Source: Paenibacillus pinisoli
Lineage (GTDB): Bacteria > Bacillota > Bacilli > Paenibacillales > Paenibacillaceae
Direction: 5' to 3'
NCBI RefSeq assembly: GCF_003605435.1
Contig: NZ_QXQB01000003.1
Location: 1 to 64,000 of the forward strand
DNA: 64,000 bases
A program made the position numbers and the translations under genes. The notes below the pieces were generated by a model that did not search any database, was not told where the DNA came from, and saw nothing but the letters and a program-made list of their open reading frames with translations. Shown piece after piece: positions 33,984 through 41,791 of the stretch (positions are counted from its first letter, which is position 1; each line of letters starts with the position of its first letter).

Positions 33984-34878
33984 GGACGATCATCTTATCT
34001 TTGCAGATATATTTGAACTTCGTATTCAGTTTGTCTGGCCCAACCTTCTTGAGCAGCTTATAGACATGCTCGTTTAATTTTCTCACCTGTTTCGGAATCG
34101 GTACGCAAATATAGCCGGGATGTTGTCCATGGTCGCAGCACGGACAGCAGCCGCTTCTCGAAGCTGCGGCACCGGCAGCATGGTTGACCGCGGACGGAAG
34201 GACATCGGTTCCTCCCACAGCCACTAACGGAGCGCCGATAACATTCTCGCGAATGACTCTGCTTTGGCTGGCCACGTTGCATTGCGCGGCATTAATAAAC
34301 GGGTTGCTTGCCGGAATGAACGGAAACATGAGGTTTTGCGGATCGTTGTTATGCCCCTCCCCAGGGTTCGATGGGTCGTTAATGGTGAAGCTGTCGGAAT
34401 TGTTATTCAGGAACCGGCCAAACAGAACATGTCCCGCTTCATGCGCCAATGCATAGGTGTCGATAGCATCGTCGCTCATGACGCAATGGCCCGACAGGCG
34501 GAAATTCGCGGTGCTGACAAAATTGTCAAACTGCGGTCCCGCATTGCCGATCGCGCCTGAACTTAGAGTTGGCCCGCTCACATAGATAACATAGATCGCT
34601 ACTGCATTGTTCACCGCCGCTTTCGTCTGCGAAATCAGATTGACAATTCGGGGATCGCCGATATTCGGGACGGTGCTGGCCACCAATGTAACGTCATCCC
34701 GAAAAATAACCTGCAAGGAGTTGAAATTGATATTGCAGCTTACGCCAGGGAAAAAACCTGTGCTCCATGCCGCTGTGGCTCGCGCAATATCGTTCGCTAC
34801 CCTTGCCTGACGCAGCTCGGCCGTATCGCTTGACCTTGCGCCTCTTGTGAATACACTAACTACATCAACTGTCGCCAT
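33970..34878 (-). CDS. putative zinc metallopeptidase (HEAGH motif)
   Basis: 302 residues without a signal peptide. The zinc motif HEAGH is at 146-150, and NLMFP at 182-186 looks like a metzincin Met-turn; His176 in GHNND is a candidate third ligand, although the spacing is not the standard HExxHxxGxxH. A late CCPCCDH cysteine cluster (about 245) and a basic C-terminus follow. Family unknown. GGAGGAGG precedes the ATG. It converges with the Pro/Gly-rich gene, overlapping by 14 bp. Whether it is active is not known. Confidence 0.75.
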   Translation of the reverse strand: MATVDVVSVFTRGARSSDTAELRQARVANDIARATAAWSTGFFPGVSCNINFNSLQVIFRDDVTLVASTVPNIGDPRIVNLISQTKAAVNNAVAIYVIYVSGPTLSSGAIGNAGPQFDNFVSTANFRLSGHCVMSDDAIDTYALAHEAGHVLFGRFLNNNSDSFTINDPSNPGEGHNNDPQNLMFPFIPASNPFINAAQCNVASQSRVIRENVIGAPLVAVGGTDVLPSAVNHAAGAAASRSGCCPCCDHGQHPGYICVPIPKQVRKLNEHVYKLLKKVGPDKLNTKFKYICKDKMIVLKHT

Positions 34879-34990
34879 TCATAAACCGCCTCCTCCAAAA
34901 TTCCAAGAATTAAGGGTTGTACAATATTAGAAGATGCAGCAGGTTCACGAATGGCTTGGACAAACAGACACGGCATCCAACAGTTTCTGC

Positions 34991-35029
34991 AAAAAAAAGC
35001 TTAACCGGGCAAGCTGCCCGGTTAAGCTT
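34991..35029 (-). terminator. terminator after tetR (35.1 kb)
   Basis: A 14-bp perfect stem AAGCTTAACCGGGC / GCCCGGTTAAGCTT, followed on the minus strand by TTTTTTTT. Confidence 0.9.
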
Positions 35030-35089
35030 ATTTGAAGGTTGCCGTTGTTATATTCCGCTAAAGCGGCCCATCATGTTTCATTCATCCCA

Positions 35090-35668
35090 TTATTTCTGGA
35101 TTCCCCTGGTGAAGATACGAAATGCCGCCATCAATTGATCTCCAAGATTCGTTTTGGCTCCGCTTGTACACCAATCCACTAATGTGCCCTTGTATAGTTT
35201 CAGCGCTGTCTGCGCCATTTCTTCAGCCGGAATGTCTTCGGTCAGCTCGCCCGCTTGCTGGGCTTTTTGAAAGATCAGCTTTAAGGCATCCACCTTGGCT
35301 TGCATGCTGCCTTGGACCGTTCCCTCCGAGCCTGCCGACAAGAGCTGCTGGAAGGATACGCGCACCAGATTCCGGTTATCATTGAACGAATCTCCCATAT
35401 CCTTGACCAGTGTCAAAATCTTGGGCGTATAGGGGGCCTCCGCCCTCTCGCTGATTTGGGTAAGCTCGCTGAAAAACAGCGCCTTTTGAATGCGGATTAA
35501 TACCTCATCTTTTGTACGGAAATAATTAAAAAATGTGCCCTTTGCAACACCAGCTAATTCGGTAATGCCAGCTACAGTCGTTAGATCATAGCCTTTGGTG
35601 GAAAACAATTGATAGGCAGCTTCAATAATATTTTCTTCCGTTACGCGCTTCTTCTCTTCCCGATTCAC
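35090..35668 (-). CDS. TetR family transcriptional regulator
   Basis: 192 residues. The N-terminal helix-turn-helix is clear (IIEAAYQLFSTKGYDLTTV, then VAKGTFFNYFRTKDEVL), followed by a C-terminal ligand domain that is not assignable. The start is GTG 35668: AGGGAGG lies 8 nt upstream and the family N-terminus fits; an ATG at 35695 has no ribosome site. It is divergent from a plus-strand promoter at 35740-35769 whose -35 overlaps TGAC...GTCA, a possible operator. Target unknown, perhaps the small gene at 35856. Confidence 0.88.
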   Translation of the reverse strand: MNREEKKRVTEENIIEAAYQLFSTKGYDLTTVAGITELAGVAKGTFFNYFRTKDEVLIRIQKALFFSELTQISERAEAPYTPKILTLVKDMGDSFNDNRNLVRVSFQQLLSAGSEGTVQGSMQAKVDALKLIFQKAQQAGELTEDIPAEEMAQTALKLYKGTLVDWCTSGAKTNLGDQLMAAFRIFTRGIQK

Positions 35669-35739
35669 ACATACAGCCTCCCTGTCCATCTTCATTGTAA
35701 CATGAGCATGGCTCTTTCCATACCTGTCAATTTCAAAAG

Positions 35740-35769
35740 TTGACTACTGGTCATATTTTTTCTTATAAT
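35740..35769 (+). promoter_or_regulatory. promoter divergent from tetR with possible TetR operator
   Basis: TTGACT (35740-35745), 18-bp spacer, TATAAT (35764-35769). TGAC-N5-GTCA overlaps the -35, a common TetR-operator shape. Confidence 0.55.
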
Positions 35770-35855
35770 AAAGTCAGCAGCTATGCTTAAGGCATTCCTT
35801 TCGCTGCGGGTATCGAAAAACTTATCATTGGATCATAATAAAAGAGGTGTTCCCT

Positions 35856-35990
35856 ATGTACAGCCGATTTTATAAAAATATGAGGCATAATAATGTGGTC
35901 AGACAGAAGCTTGGCATGCCGCCGATCCGGATGTCGTGGCTTGGATATTTCAGAAGCTTGTGTTTCTTCAAATAAGGCCAGATCCATAGA
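35856..35990 (+). CDS. possible 44-residue basic peptide
   Basis: An open frame of 44 codons plus stop, with AGAGGTG 6 nt before the ATG, a good promoter about 90 bp upstream, and a terminator starting 3 bp after the stop. The product is basic and aromatic (MYSRFYKNMRHNNVVRQKLG...). It lies opposite a minus-strand frame without ribosome site. It could also be a truncated gene end or a leader of a small RNA. No homologue recognised. Confidence 0.35.
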
Positions 35991-35992
35991 GA

Positions 35993-36034
35993 AAGCCCGG
36001 AGGCATCGATCACGAATCGATGTTCCGGGCTTTT
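35993..36034. terminator. bidirectional terminator between the small gene and pirin gene
   Basis: Stem AAAGCCCG...CATCGAT / ATCGATG...CGGGCTTT with T-rich flanks on both sides; it serves the plus-strand peptide transcript and the minus-strand pirin gene. Confidence 0.75.
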
Positions 36035-36067
36035 ATTGATACGCAGACTGGAGCAGCAGTCGCTCTT

Positions 36068-36847
36068 TTAGCGTTTCGGATAAAGGGGATAATCTACGGC
36101 TGGCGGCACGTCGATCAGAATGAGCCTGAGCGGCTCTTCTTCTCCGGCCTTGATCGTAATCTCATGATCATCATCGGCTCTCGCCACGATAAAGTCTCTG
36201 GGCTTGAACGGAGTCGATGTCCTGCCCTCTCCTTCCCCTTCGAGCCACGTGCCTCCTCCGCGTATGGCAAGTGCCGTCAATGCTCGGCCGCCCGTTGCCG
36301 GATGCCTGTATTCCTTGCCTGCATCAACGATAACATCCCACATTTGCGCGTCGACTGTAATCGAGACAGGCGAGTCTCCGCCAATGATCGTCTTCTTCAA
36401 GTATCCGTCTCCCGATTGCTCTGGGAATTGCTCGTGCTCGTACTGGTTGTACGTCGGCTTCATCTGGAGCGCCTTGTCGATATGCGGCTCAAACCAGATT
36501 TGGAAGCCTTCCATGTCCGGTCCGATGAACCTCTCCTCATGGCTGACGCCCGATCCTGTCTGCATCAGCTGCACGCCGCCTGGTCCCACCGTGCTGCGTG
36601 TCCCCAGCGTATCGCCATGCTGTGCCTGGCCGGAGATGACATAAGTCATAATCTCGAATGCCTGATGGGGATGAAGCGGAATGCGGCCTTCGACTGCCGA
36701 CTTCGCCCAAGCCCAGTAGAATAGCGGTCCAACCCGCTTGATTGCGGAGCCTTCTCCGGAGAAGGCGATTGGCTTCTGCTCCGTAATAGTGCCGCCGTCG
36801 AAGGCGCCGATCGCTTGAAGCGCAGGTCCATATACCATGGTTTGCAT
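36068..36847 (-). CDS. pirin family protein
   Basis: 259 residues, a bicupin of the pirin family. The N-terminal cupin carries the metal site: PLHPHQAFEIMTYVISG, and HGDTLG and QLMQTGSGVSHEE follow in canonical order. Pirins act as quercetinases or redox cofactors; here the pair with DoxX and MhqR-like operators suggests quinone/electrophile stress. ATG 36847 is chosen with GGAGGG 7 nt upstream; a longer frame to 36886 is not supported. It is 74 bp downstream of doxX, probably in the same operon. Confidence 0.88.
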   Translation of the reverse strand: MQTMVYGPALQAIGAFDGGTITEQKPIAFSGEGSAIKRVGPLFYWAWAKSAVEGRIPLHPHQAFEIMTYVISGQAQHGDTLGTRSTVGPGGVQLMQTGSGVSHEERFIGPDMEGFQIWFEPHIDKALQMKPTYNQYEHEQFPEQSGDGYLKKTIIGGDSPVSITVDAQMWDVIVDAGKEYRHPATGGRALTALAIRGGGTWLEGEGEGRTSTPFKPRDFIVARADDDHEITIKAGEEEPLRLILIDVPPAVDYPLYPKR

Positions 36848-36921
36848 GATGTTTCCCTCCAGTGGAAAATGTTTATTTGTACCCATCTGTCCTCTGCCCG
36901 TTCATAAAATTCTCTCTCCGA

Positions 36922-37317
36922 TTACCAGCTGCCGATGGCGTATGCTCCCGGTCCGATCAGCGCTAGTCCAACAGCGGCAGCAATAAGAATCAAATTGTAC
37001 TCCATGCCGTTTTTCGTCATCCACAATCCGTTTTGGCCATGAACCGTAACGATCGCTCCAATCATCGGAATGATGATCATAGCAGCAGCAACCGGCATCC
37101 ACAGGCCGAGCGCAAGCAATATACCGCCGATCACTTCGAACAGTCCGATCACTACAGCCAATAAAGCACCCGGCTTGACGCCGATGGATTCGAACCACCC
37201 GCCTGTTCCCTTCAGTCCGGGCCCGCCGAACCAGCCGAATAGCTTCTGGGCTCCATGCCCCGCAAAAATCAAACCGATTACCACTCTCATAATAAGCAAT
37301 CCAGTATCCATATTCAT
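36922..37317 (-). CDS. DoxX family membrane protein
   Basis: 131 residues with four membrane helices and the DoxX motifs GLIFAGHGAQKLFGWFGG, a GTGGWFESIG loop and the FEVIGGILLALG helix. The DoxX member MhqP belongs to the quinone-responsive mhqNOP operon in B. subtilis. AGGAG lies 8 nt before the ATG. It leads the doxX-pirin operon; two MhqR-like inverted repeats lie upstream at 37343-37359 and 37571-37600. Confidence 0.88.
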   Translation of the reverse strand: MNMDTGLLIMRVVIGLIFAGHGAQKLFGWFGGPGLKGTGGWFESIGVKPGALLAVVIGLFEVIGGILLALGLWMPVAAAMIIIPMIGAIVTVHGQNGLWMTKNGMEYNLILIAAAVGLALIGPGAYAIGSW

Positions 37318-37342
37318 TCTTCATTCTCCTCTATTTTAAAAT

Positions 37343-37359
37343 TCTTTAAATTAAGATGT
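37343..37359. promoter_or_regulatory. MhqR-like operator near doxX start
   Basis: Minus strand CATCTTAATTTAAAGAA, an imperfect copy of the palindrome at 37577-37594 and similar in shape to B. subtilis MhqR boxes (TATCTcgaAtTCgAGATA). It lies about 26 bp before the doxX ATG. Confidence 0.4.
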
Positions 37360-37457
37360 TTGTTATAAAATTCCGCTTAACAGCCGCTATGGATCATTCT
37401 ATATGATTTTCGGAGAAAAGCACCTATTCTGCGGCTTTCCGATATCCGTATTTCACG

Positions 37458-37541
37458 CTAATCCCCGGTATCGATTGTTTTTCTAGCGGGTACATGGCAG
37501 AACGATAAACATCCGTACCAAATAGTCCTGCCTTCTCTCAT
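37458..37541 (-). CDS. possible 27-residue leader peptide upstream of doxX
   Basis: A short frame (ATG 37541, stop 37458-37460) inside the ~265-nt leader between the operator-promoter and doxX, with GAGGG 6 nt before the ATG. No similarity recognised; it may be fortuitous. Confidence 0.2.
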   Translation of the reverse strand: MREGRTIWYGCLSFCHVPARKTIDTGD

Positions 37542-37570
37542 GCGTATCCCTCGCTTTCGTTTTGGTTCAT

Positions 37571-37600
37571 ATCATTTATCTTAAATTTAAGATATATGAT
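37571..37600. promoter_or_regulatory. 30-bp near-perfect palindrome, MhqR-like operator
   Basis: The core TATCTTAAATTTAAGATA (37577-37594) is a perfect inverted repeat, extended by ATCAT / ATGAT with one mismatched pair. It overlaps the -10 of the minus-strand promoter and resembles MhqR/MarR-type operators. Confidence 0.55.
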
Positions 37601-37617
37601 TTCGAGAGAAGTGTCAA
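37589..37617 (-). promoter_or_regulatory. promoter of the doxX-pirin operon
   Basis: Minus strand: perfect TTGACA (37617-37612), 17-bp spacer, TATCTT (37594-37589). The -10 lies within the palindromic operator, the standard position for repression. Leader to doxX is about 265 nt. Confidence 0.55.
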
Positions 37618-37652
37618 GCCTTTTCTGAAATAATGGCTGTCTATTCAAGTGA

Positions 37653-37690
37653 ATAAGCCATGCCGCCGATTGATGCGGCGGCTGGCTTAT
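37653..37690 (-). terminator. hairpin after array B
   Basis: Stem ATAAGCC.TGCCGCC / GCGGCGG..GGCTTAT with a 7-nt loop. It lies just beyond the 51-bp array on the minus strand and may end transcripts from the PL8 gene; the T-tract is short. Confidence 0.5.
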
Positions 37691-37706
37691 GATTGGAGAG
37701 GCATAA

Positions 37707-38318
37707 CCGAGTTTCTCGGCTTTCAGCTTCACTTTCCGCTCGGAGCTGCCAGCTAAGCCGAGTTTCTCGGCCTACAGCTCCACTTTCCGCTCAGAGCTGC
37801 CAGCTAAGCCGAGTTTCTCGGCCTACAGCTCCACTTTCCGCTCAGAGCTGCCAGCTAAGCCGAGTTTCTCGGCCTATAGCTTCACTTTCCGCTCGGGGCG
37901 GCCTGCTATGCCGAGTTTCTCGGCTTGCAGCTTCACTTTCCGCTCGGGGCAGCCAGCTAAGCCGAGTTTCTCGGCCTACAGCTCCACTTTCCGCTCGGAG
38001 CTGCCAGCTAAGCCGAGTTTCTCGGCCTACAGCTCCACATTCCGCTCGGGGCGGCCAGTTAAGCAGAGTTTCTCGGCCTACAGCTTCACTTTCCGCTCGG
38101 GGCGGCCTGCTATGCCGAGTTTCTCGGCTTGCAGCTTCACTTTCCGCTCGGGGCGGCCAGCTAAGCCGAGTTTCTCGGCTTTCAGCTTCACTTTCCGCCC
38201 GGGGCGGCCTGCTATGCCGAGTTTCTCGGCTTTCAGCTTCACTTTCCGCTCGGGGCGGCCAGCTAAGCCGAGTTTCTCGGCTTTCAGCTTCACTTTCCGC
38301 CCGGGACGGCCAGCAAAC
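37707..38318 (-). repeat. 51-bp tandem repeat array B (12 units)
   Basis: Twelve units of exactly 51 bp, with palindromes GCCGAGTTTCTCGGC at 37707, 37758, 37809, 37860, 37911, 37962, 38013, 38064 (degenerate), 38115, 38166, 38217 and 38268. The minus strand of each unit aligns with array A units (GCGGAAA...GAAGCTG...GAGAAACTCGGCTTAG). Between palindromes the units alternate between a few variants. On the minus strand the first five units read in the PL8 frame after its stop, as KLKAEKLGLAGRPERKV-type 17-residue repeats. Confidence 0.9.
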
Positions 38319-38320
38319 CT

Positions 38321-41212
38321 TTACTTCGTAAACCGGACGGTAAACGTCCGCCCTTTCGCTCCCGCCACATTGACGGTTAATTTGATGGATGTCGATACTT
38401 GCTGCACGGTTATGCCCGGGTCGCTCGAATCAAGCGTCCACCCCGCCCTGCTCAGCTCCATCGAGATGGAAGCTTGGCGCTGCGTCGGATCGGACACCGC
38501 AATGACAAGCTCGCTGTCCGTCTCCTTCACAACGGCTGAAGCCGGCCCCCGCGCGGCGATTCCGTCTACCACGGCGGATGCCCAATAGTTGATCGCCGTC
38601 AGGCCAAGCGTATGCTCCCTTACCGATTGTACGCTTGTGCCGTTGCTCAGCACGGTAATATCGGGCGATTCGCTATAGCTTTGCGTTGCTGCGGCATCCG
38701 CATTAGGGAGCAGCACATAGGAGTAATGGCCGATATTCGGATTCGCTCCATGCGGGAATGCCAGACTCGTGTATTCCCTGGTGACCGAGGCCGAAGATCC
38801 TCCGCTGTTCACCGCGCTCCAAGTACCTGTACGCGACTCACGTTTTCCTTGCAGCACAGCCGGTCTCGGGAAATAGTAGCCGATATCCCCTTTGCCGTCG
38901 CCGCTCAGATGCGCCCATGTTACATCGGACCATTGCGCATTCCAGCCCGGCTGCACCGGCTGAACCGTTCCGTTCACCGTCAGCGCCTGTCCGCCGGACT
39001 GCACCTTCCGGTTTTCTACGATCGTCTCTACCGGACGTCCGTCTCCGCCCGTAATGCCGGTGCCTATTGCCACAATTTCATTATCAAAGAAGAACCATGA
39101 CTTCTTGCCCGTGAGCGAGCTGTTCTCCATATCAAGCTCCATGCCCGCCGCCCCGTACAGTCCTGCAAGCGTTGCTCCGCCCGCCCAAGGCTTGGAGCTG
39201 AAATAATATTTCCAATCCGTTAGCGGCGCCGTCGCATAATCCGTTGTAATGCCAGGCAGCCGAAGCATATCCACCGTCGCCCAGTATCCGTCGCTGAATT
39301 GCTTTAAATCGTTATTGTACAGAAAGATTACGCCATTGCCGGTATGCCATGGCTTCTTATTCTCGCCGTTGCCGTACTCGTAGCTGGCAATGCGGCTTGA
39401 AGACATGCTCACGCCTGCGGCGAAGCCCGGCCGGGCATGGACGACGCGGTCCATGGCCGCGAACACCTTGTTCCGGCTGGCCTCTTGCTCCGGCAGGACA
39501 CCTGGATCATTCAGCAGCTGCTTAAGTCTGGCAATATCGTATACGCTTAAGCCGACATAATAATTGTCGAAGGACGTATCCTGCTGAAGCCAGTTTTTCA
39601 GAACGGACTTGATGCGGACTCCCTCAGCGGCCGGCGCAGACTGGGCCAGCCGGAGCATGCTGCGGATGGCGCCGCGCCCAGTCGTATGGTCGGTCGACAG
39701 CTCCCGCGAGATAGCCCTTCCCCGCACCATATCCATCATGGCTCCTTTGTACATCAGCGGCTCGAAGGAATCCTCAATCCAACGGTACACATTGCCCGCC
39801 TCCGGATCGTCAGGCATCCAAGGGGATTGATGCAGCAGGTCGAATAAATCGCCCAGACGGTCTATCAGCACCGTCCCATAGCTTCCCGTGTAGGCGATAT
39901 ACCCGTGCTGGACGAATGAGCCGTCCCTGTAAAAGCCGTCCCCTTGCGTCACATAACGAAACACGGGACTGAGCGCGTTCTTGGCTTGAGCCAGCTTGGT
40001 AGCGGATTGTCCTGTCGCTCCGCGCAGCGCAACGACGAACACCTTGTCCGCCAGATTGGCGCCGGTCTCGACCAGGCTTGGCTGAACGGTCCTTCGCGCC
40101 GGATCGGGTACAAAACGGTCAATTGCCCGATTGAAATTCCCGAGCTGCTCTGAAGACAGGCTGCCATAAAGCAAGACCGCAATATCATTCAAATGCTGGG
40201 GCGAGCCAATCTCCCAATCCCACCAATTCTTATAAGGAGACACGGTCTCGTTATACCGTTTCGCATACATCCAATCAAGCGCAGATAACAGATCCTGAAG
40301 CAAGACCGGGTTGCCGTTCAGCGGCGAGCCTGATGTCGCATAAGCAAGGGCCATGTCCCTCAGCCGGCCGTACGCCCCGGTAACATGGGCGGATTCCGTC
40401 GTACTGGACAGATCGCTCCAAAGGAAGCTGCGAACGCTTTGCTTGTTCATCGTATCCCAAAATCCGCTGCCGCCGCTATTGCTCACCCGGCTTGCCATTG
40501 CGCCTACAGCAGCGTTCATATCCGCATCGGCAGAATTGTAATAGGCGTTGCCCGTCAATTGCTGCAGGCGCTTCTCCCGCAACGCGCCGAACAGTGACGG
40601 ATCGACGGGCGGCTGGGAGCCGCCGCCGCTGATGGATACGGCATCGAACCAGGCTGTTCCCGTAGCGCTTTCATAAAACAATTCGATTTTGACTCGCGTC
40701 ACATTCGCTGGAATAACAAGCTGCAGCGTCTGCTCCGTCCATCCGGTCGTTCCCTTGACCGGGGCCGATGCCGGACCATCGCTTATTTTCACATTGGCGC
40801 TGTTCAAGTATTGCGTCCTAATAAACGCGCCGCCATTCGGTAATGCGGATTGCAGCGCCTCCGTCTTGATCCATCCGCTTAACAGATATGTTTCTCCCGG
40901 CACAACCTCGACGGTCTGCAGCACATCCCCCCGCGCCGCAGCCTCAGCGCTGATCCGGAGCGATCGCGCCCCTTCGTAATAGACCGAAGTGTCGACGGCT
41001 AGCTGGGGCGATCCCGCCGGCACCCAGTGGGTCCAATAGGCAGGCTGGGAGCCCTGCCAGTAACCGCTTGCCGACTGCACCGTCTCGAATCCGCCATTCT
41101 GCACTACTGCCCCCGCTGCCTCCGCGACGGACCGGCCCGCTTGCGGAAGCGCACCCGCGATTAAGGCTACCGATAATAGAATACTTGCCATATAACGCAG
41201 CCATACGTTCAT
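38321..41212 (-). CDS. secreted polysaccharide lyase family 8 (hyaluronate/chondroitin/xanthan lyase type)
   Basis: 963 residues: signal peptide (about 1-33), a carbohydrate-binding-like beta domain (about 36-197), an alpha/alpha-toroid catalytic domain (about 205-560) and C-terminal beta-sandwiches. Catalytic residues match family spacing: Asn386, His436 and Tyr445, with Arg499 in RGRAISR; the 50- and 9-residue gaps are those of streptococcal hyaluronate lyase. NWWDWEIG forms the aromatic patch. It beta-eliminates uronic-acid polysaccharides outside the cell. GGGAGG precedes the ATG. A cre site and a shared locus operator lie upstream. Confidence 0.92.
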   Translation of the reverse strand: MNVWLRYMASILLSVALIAGALPQAGRSVAEAAGAVVQNGGFETVQSASGYWQGSQPAYWTHWVPAGSPQLAVDTSVYYEGARSLRISAEAAARGDVLQTVEVVPGETYLLSGWIKTEALQSALPNGGAFIRTQYLNSANVKISDGPASAPVKGTTGWTEQTLQLVIPANVTRVKIELFYESATGTAWFDAVSISGGGSQPPVDPSLFGALREKRLQQLTGNAYYNSADADMNAAVGAMASRVSNSGGSGFWDTMNKQSVRSFLWSDLSSTTESAHVTGAYGRLRDMALAYATSGSPLNGNPVLLQDLLSALDWMYAKRYNETVSPYKNWWDWEIGSPQHLNDIAVLLYGSLSSEQLGNFNRAIDRFVPDPARRTVQPSLVETGANLADKVFVVALRGATGQSATKLAQAKNALSPVFRYVTQGDGFYRDGSFVQHGYIAYTGSYGTVLIDRLGDLFDLLHQSPWMPDDPEAGNVYRWIEDSFEPLMYKGAMMDMVRGRAISRELSTDHTTGRGAIRSMLRLAQSAPAAEGVRIKSVLKNWLQQDTSFDNYYVGLSVYDIARLKQLLNDPGVLPEQEASRNKVFAAMDRVVHARPGFAAGVSMSSSRIASYEYGNGENKKPWHTGNGVIFLYNNDLKQFSDGYWATVDMLRLPGITTDYATAPLTDWKYYFSSKPWAGGATLAGLYGAAGMELDMENSSLTGKKSWFFFDNEIVAIGTGITGGDGRPVETIVENRKVQSGGQALTVNGTVQPVQPGWNAQWSDVTWAHLSGDGKGDIGYYFPRPAVLQGKRESRTGTWSAVNSGGSSASVTREYTSLAFPHGANPNIGHYSYVLLPNADAAATQSYSESPDITVLSNGTSVQSVREHTLGLTAINYWASAVVDGIAARGPASAVVKETDSELVIAVSDPTQRQASISMELSRAGWTLDSSDPGITVQQVSTSIKLTVNVAGAKGRTFTVRFTK

Positions 41213-41236
41213 GCTTGCATTCCTCCCTTTACCATT

Positions 41237-41251
41237 ATGTAAGCGCTAACA
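41237..41251. promoter_or_regulatory. CcpA (cre) site before the PL8 gene
   Basis: ATGTAAGCGCTAACA fits the cre consensus WTGNAANCGNWNNCW at every position, 25 bp upstream of the PL8 start. Carbon catabolite repression of the lyase is expected. Confidence 0.7.
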
Positions 41252-41302
41252 TAAATAGGTTTGAGAAAACTATACCCTGCTCGATTTTGGAAGGGAGGGG
41301 AG

Positions 41303-41332
41303 ATTTTTGACTTTGTTGTGCGATTTTTTGCC
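41303..41332. promoter_or_regulatory. shared locus element, copy 5 (PL8)
   Basis: Plus strand GTGCG-N4-TTTGCC at 41318-41332, the most divergent copy of the GTGCA-N4-TTTGAC core, about 90 bp upstream of the PL8 start. Confidence 0.45.
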
Positions 41333-41412
41333 ACAGCAGCAAGAGGCGCTCGCCGGATCGAAGCTTTGCTTCCTCCAGCGAGCGCCGCCAACTTAGTGAA
41401 GTACCCTGCCTG

Positions 41413-41735
41413 CTATAGAACCGTCAGGCGAACCTCCCGTGGCGCTGCGCCCAGCTCATCGAAGATGAGCAGTTCATGATGCTCCCGCAGCTTATCTATC
41501 GGGATTTTATAAGTCCGGGAGCCTCTTCATGCCAATTCCAGGGGATATACGTCTCGACCGTATTGCAGCCAGCGAGCAGCACCTTGTCCAGCAGCTCGGT
41601 CCACTCGCCTCTTGTCAGCCGGTAATAATGGACGGCAGCGGAGCGGATGAACAGGCGCCGCCCCCCGATCATCCAGCTATGCCGGTCATACGTGATTTTT
41701 TTGTCCCCATATGCCCCTTCAGCCGCCCTGCTTGA
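41413..41735 (-). pseudogene. GH35 beta-galactosidase remnant with internal deletion
   Basis: The minus strand encodes, without a start codon, a typical GH35 N-terminus (ITYDRHSWMIGGRRLFIRS, then HYYRL...W...LL..GCNTVETYIPWNWHE...PG), stopping after about 70 codons. In the next frame it resumes as IPIDKLREHHELLIFDELG.APREVRLTVL and stop, which looks like the extreme C-terminus of the same family. Several hundred codons of catalytic and central domains are missing. It lies between GH88 and PL8 on the same strand, so it is a decayed member of the locus. Confidence 0.8.
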
Positions 41736-41791
41736 TCACGTCAGTCACTGATCCTTCTGGTCAGTCACGATTGTGCTTTCATGCCGTCCGC

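Noticed and set aside
35787..35987. 66-residue minus-strand frame opposite the small 35.9 kb gene
   Set aside because: It has no ribosome site. The plus-strand frame has a promoter, a ribosome site and a terminator.
27352..38318. The two 51-bp arrays as CRISPR arrays
   Set aside because: There are no unique spacers: whole units repeat, and no cas genes are near.
37693..38588. Long plus-strand open frames with Ser/Arg- and Phe/Ser-rich 17-residue repeats
   Set aside because: They come from the 51-bp array, which keeps several frames open at once. They have no ribosome binding site and run into the PL8 gene on the other strand.
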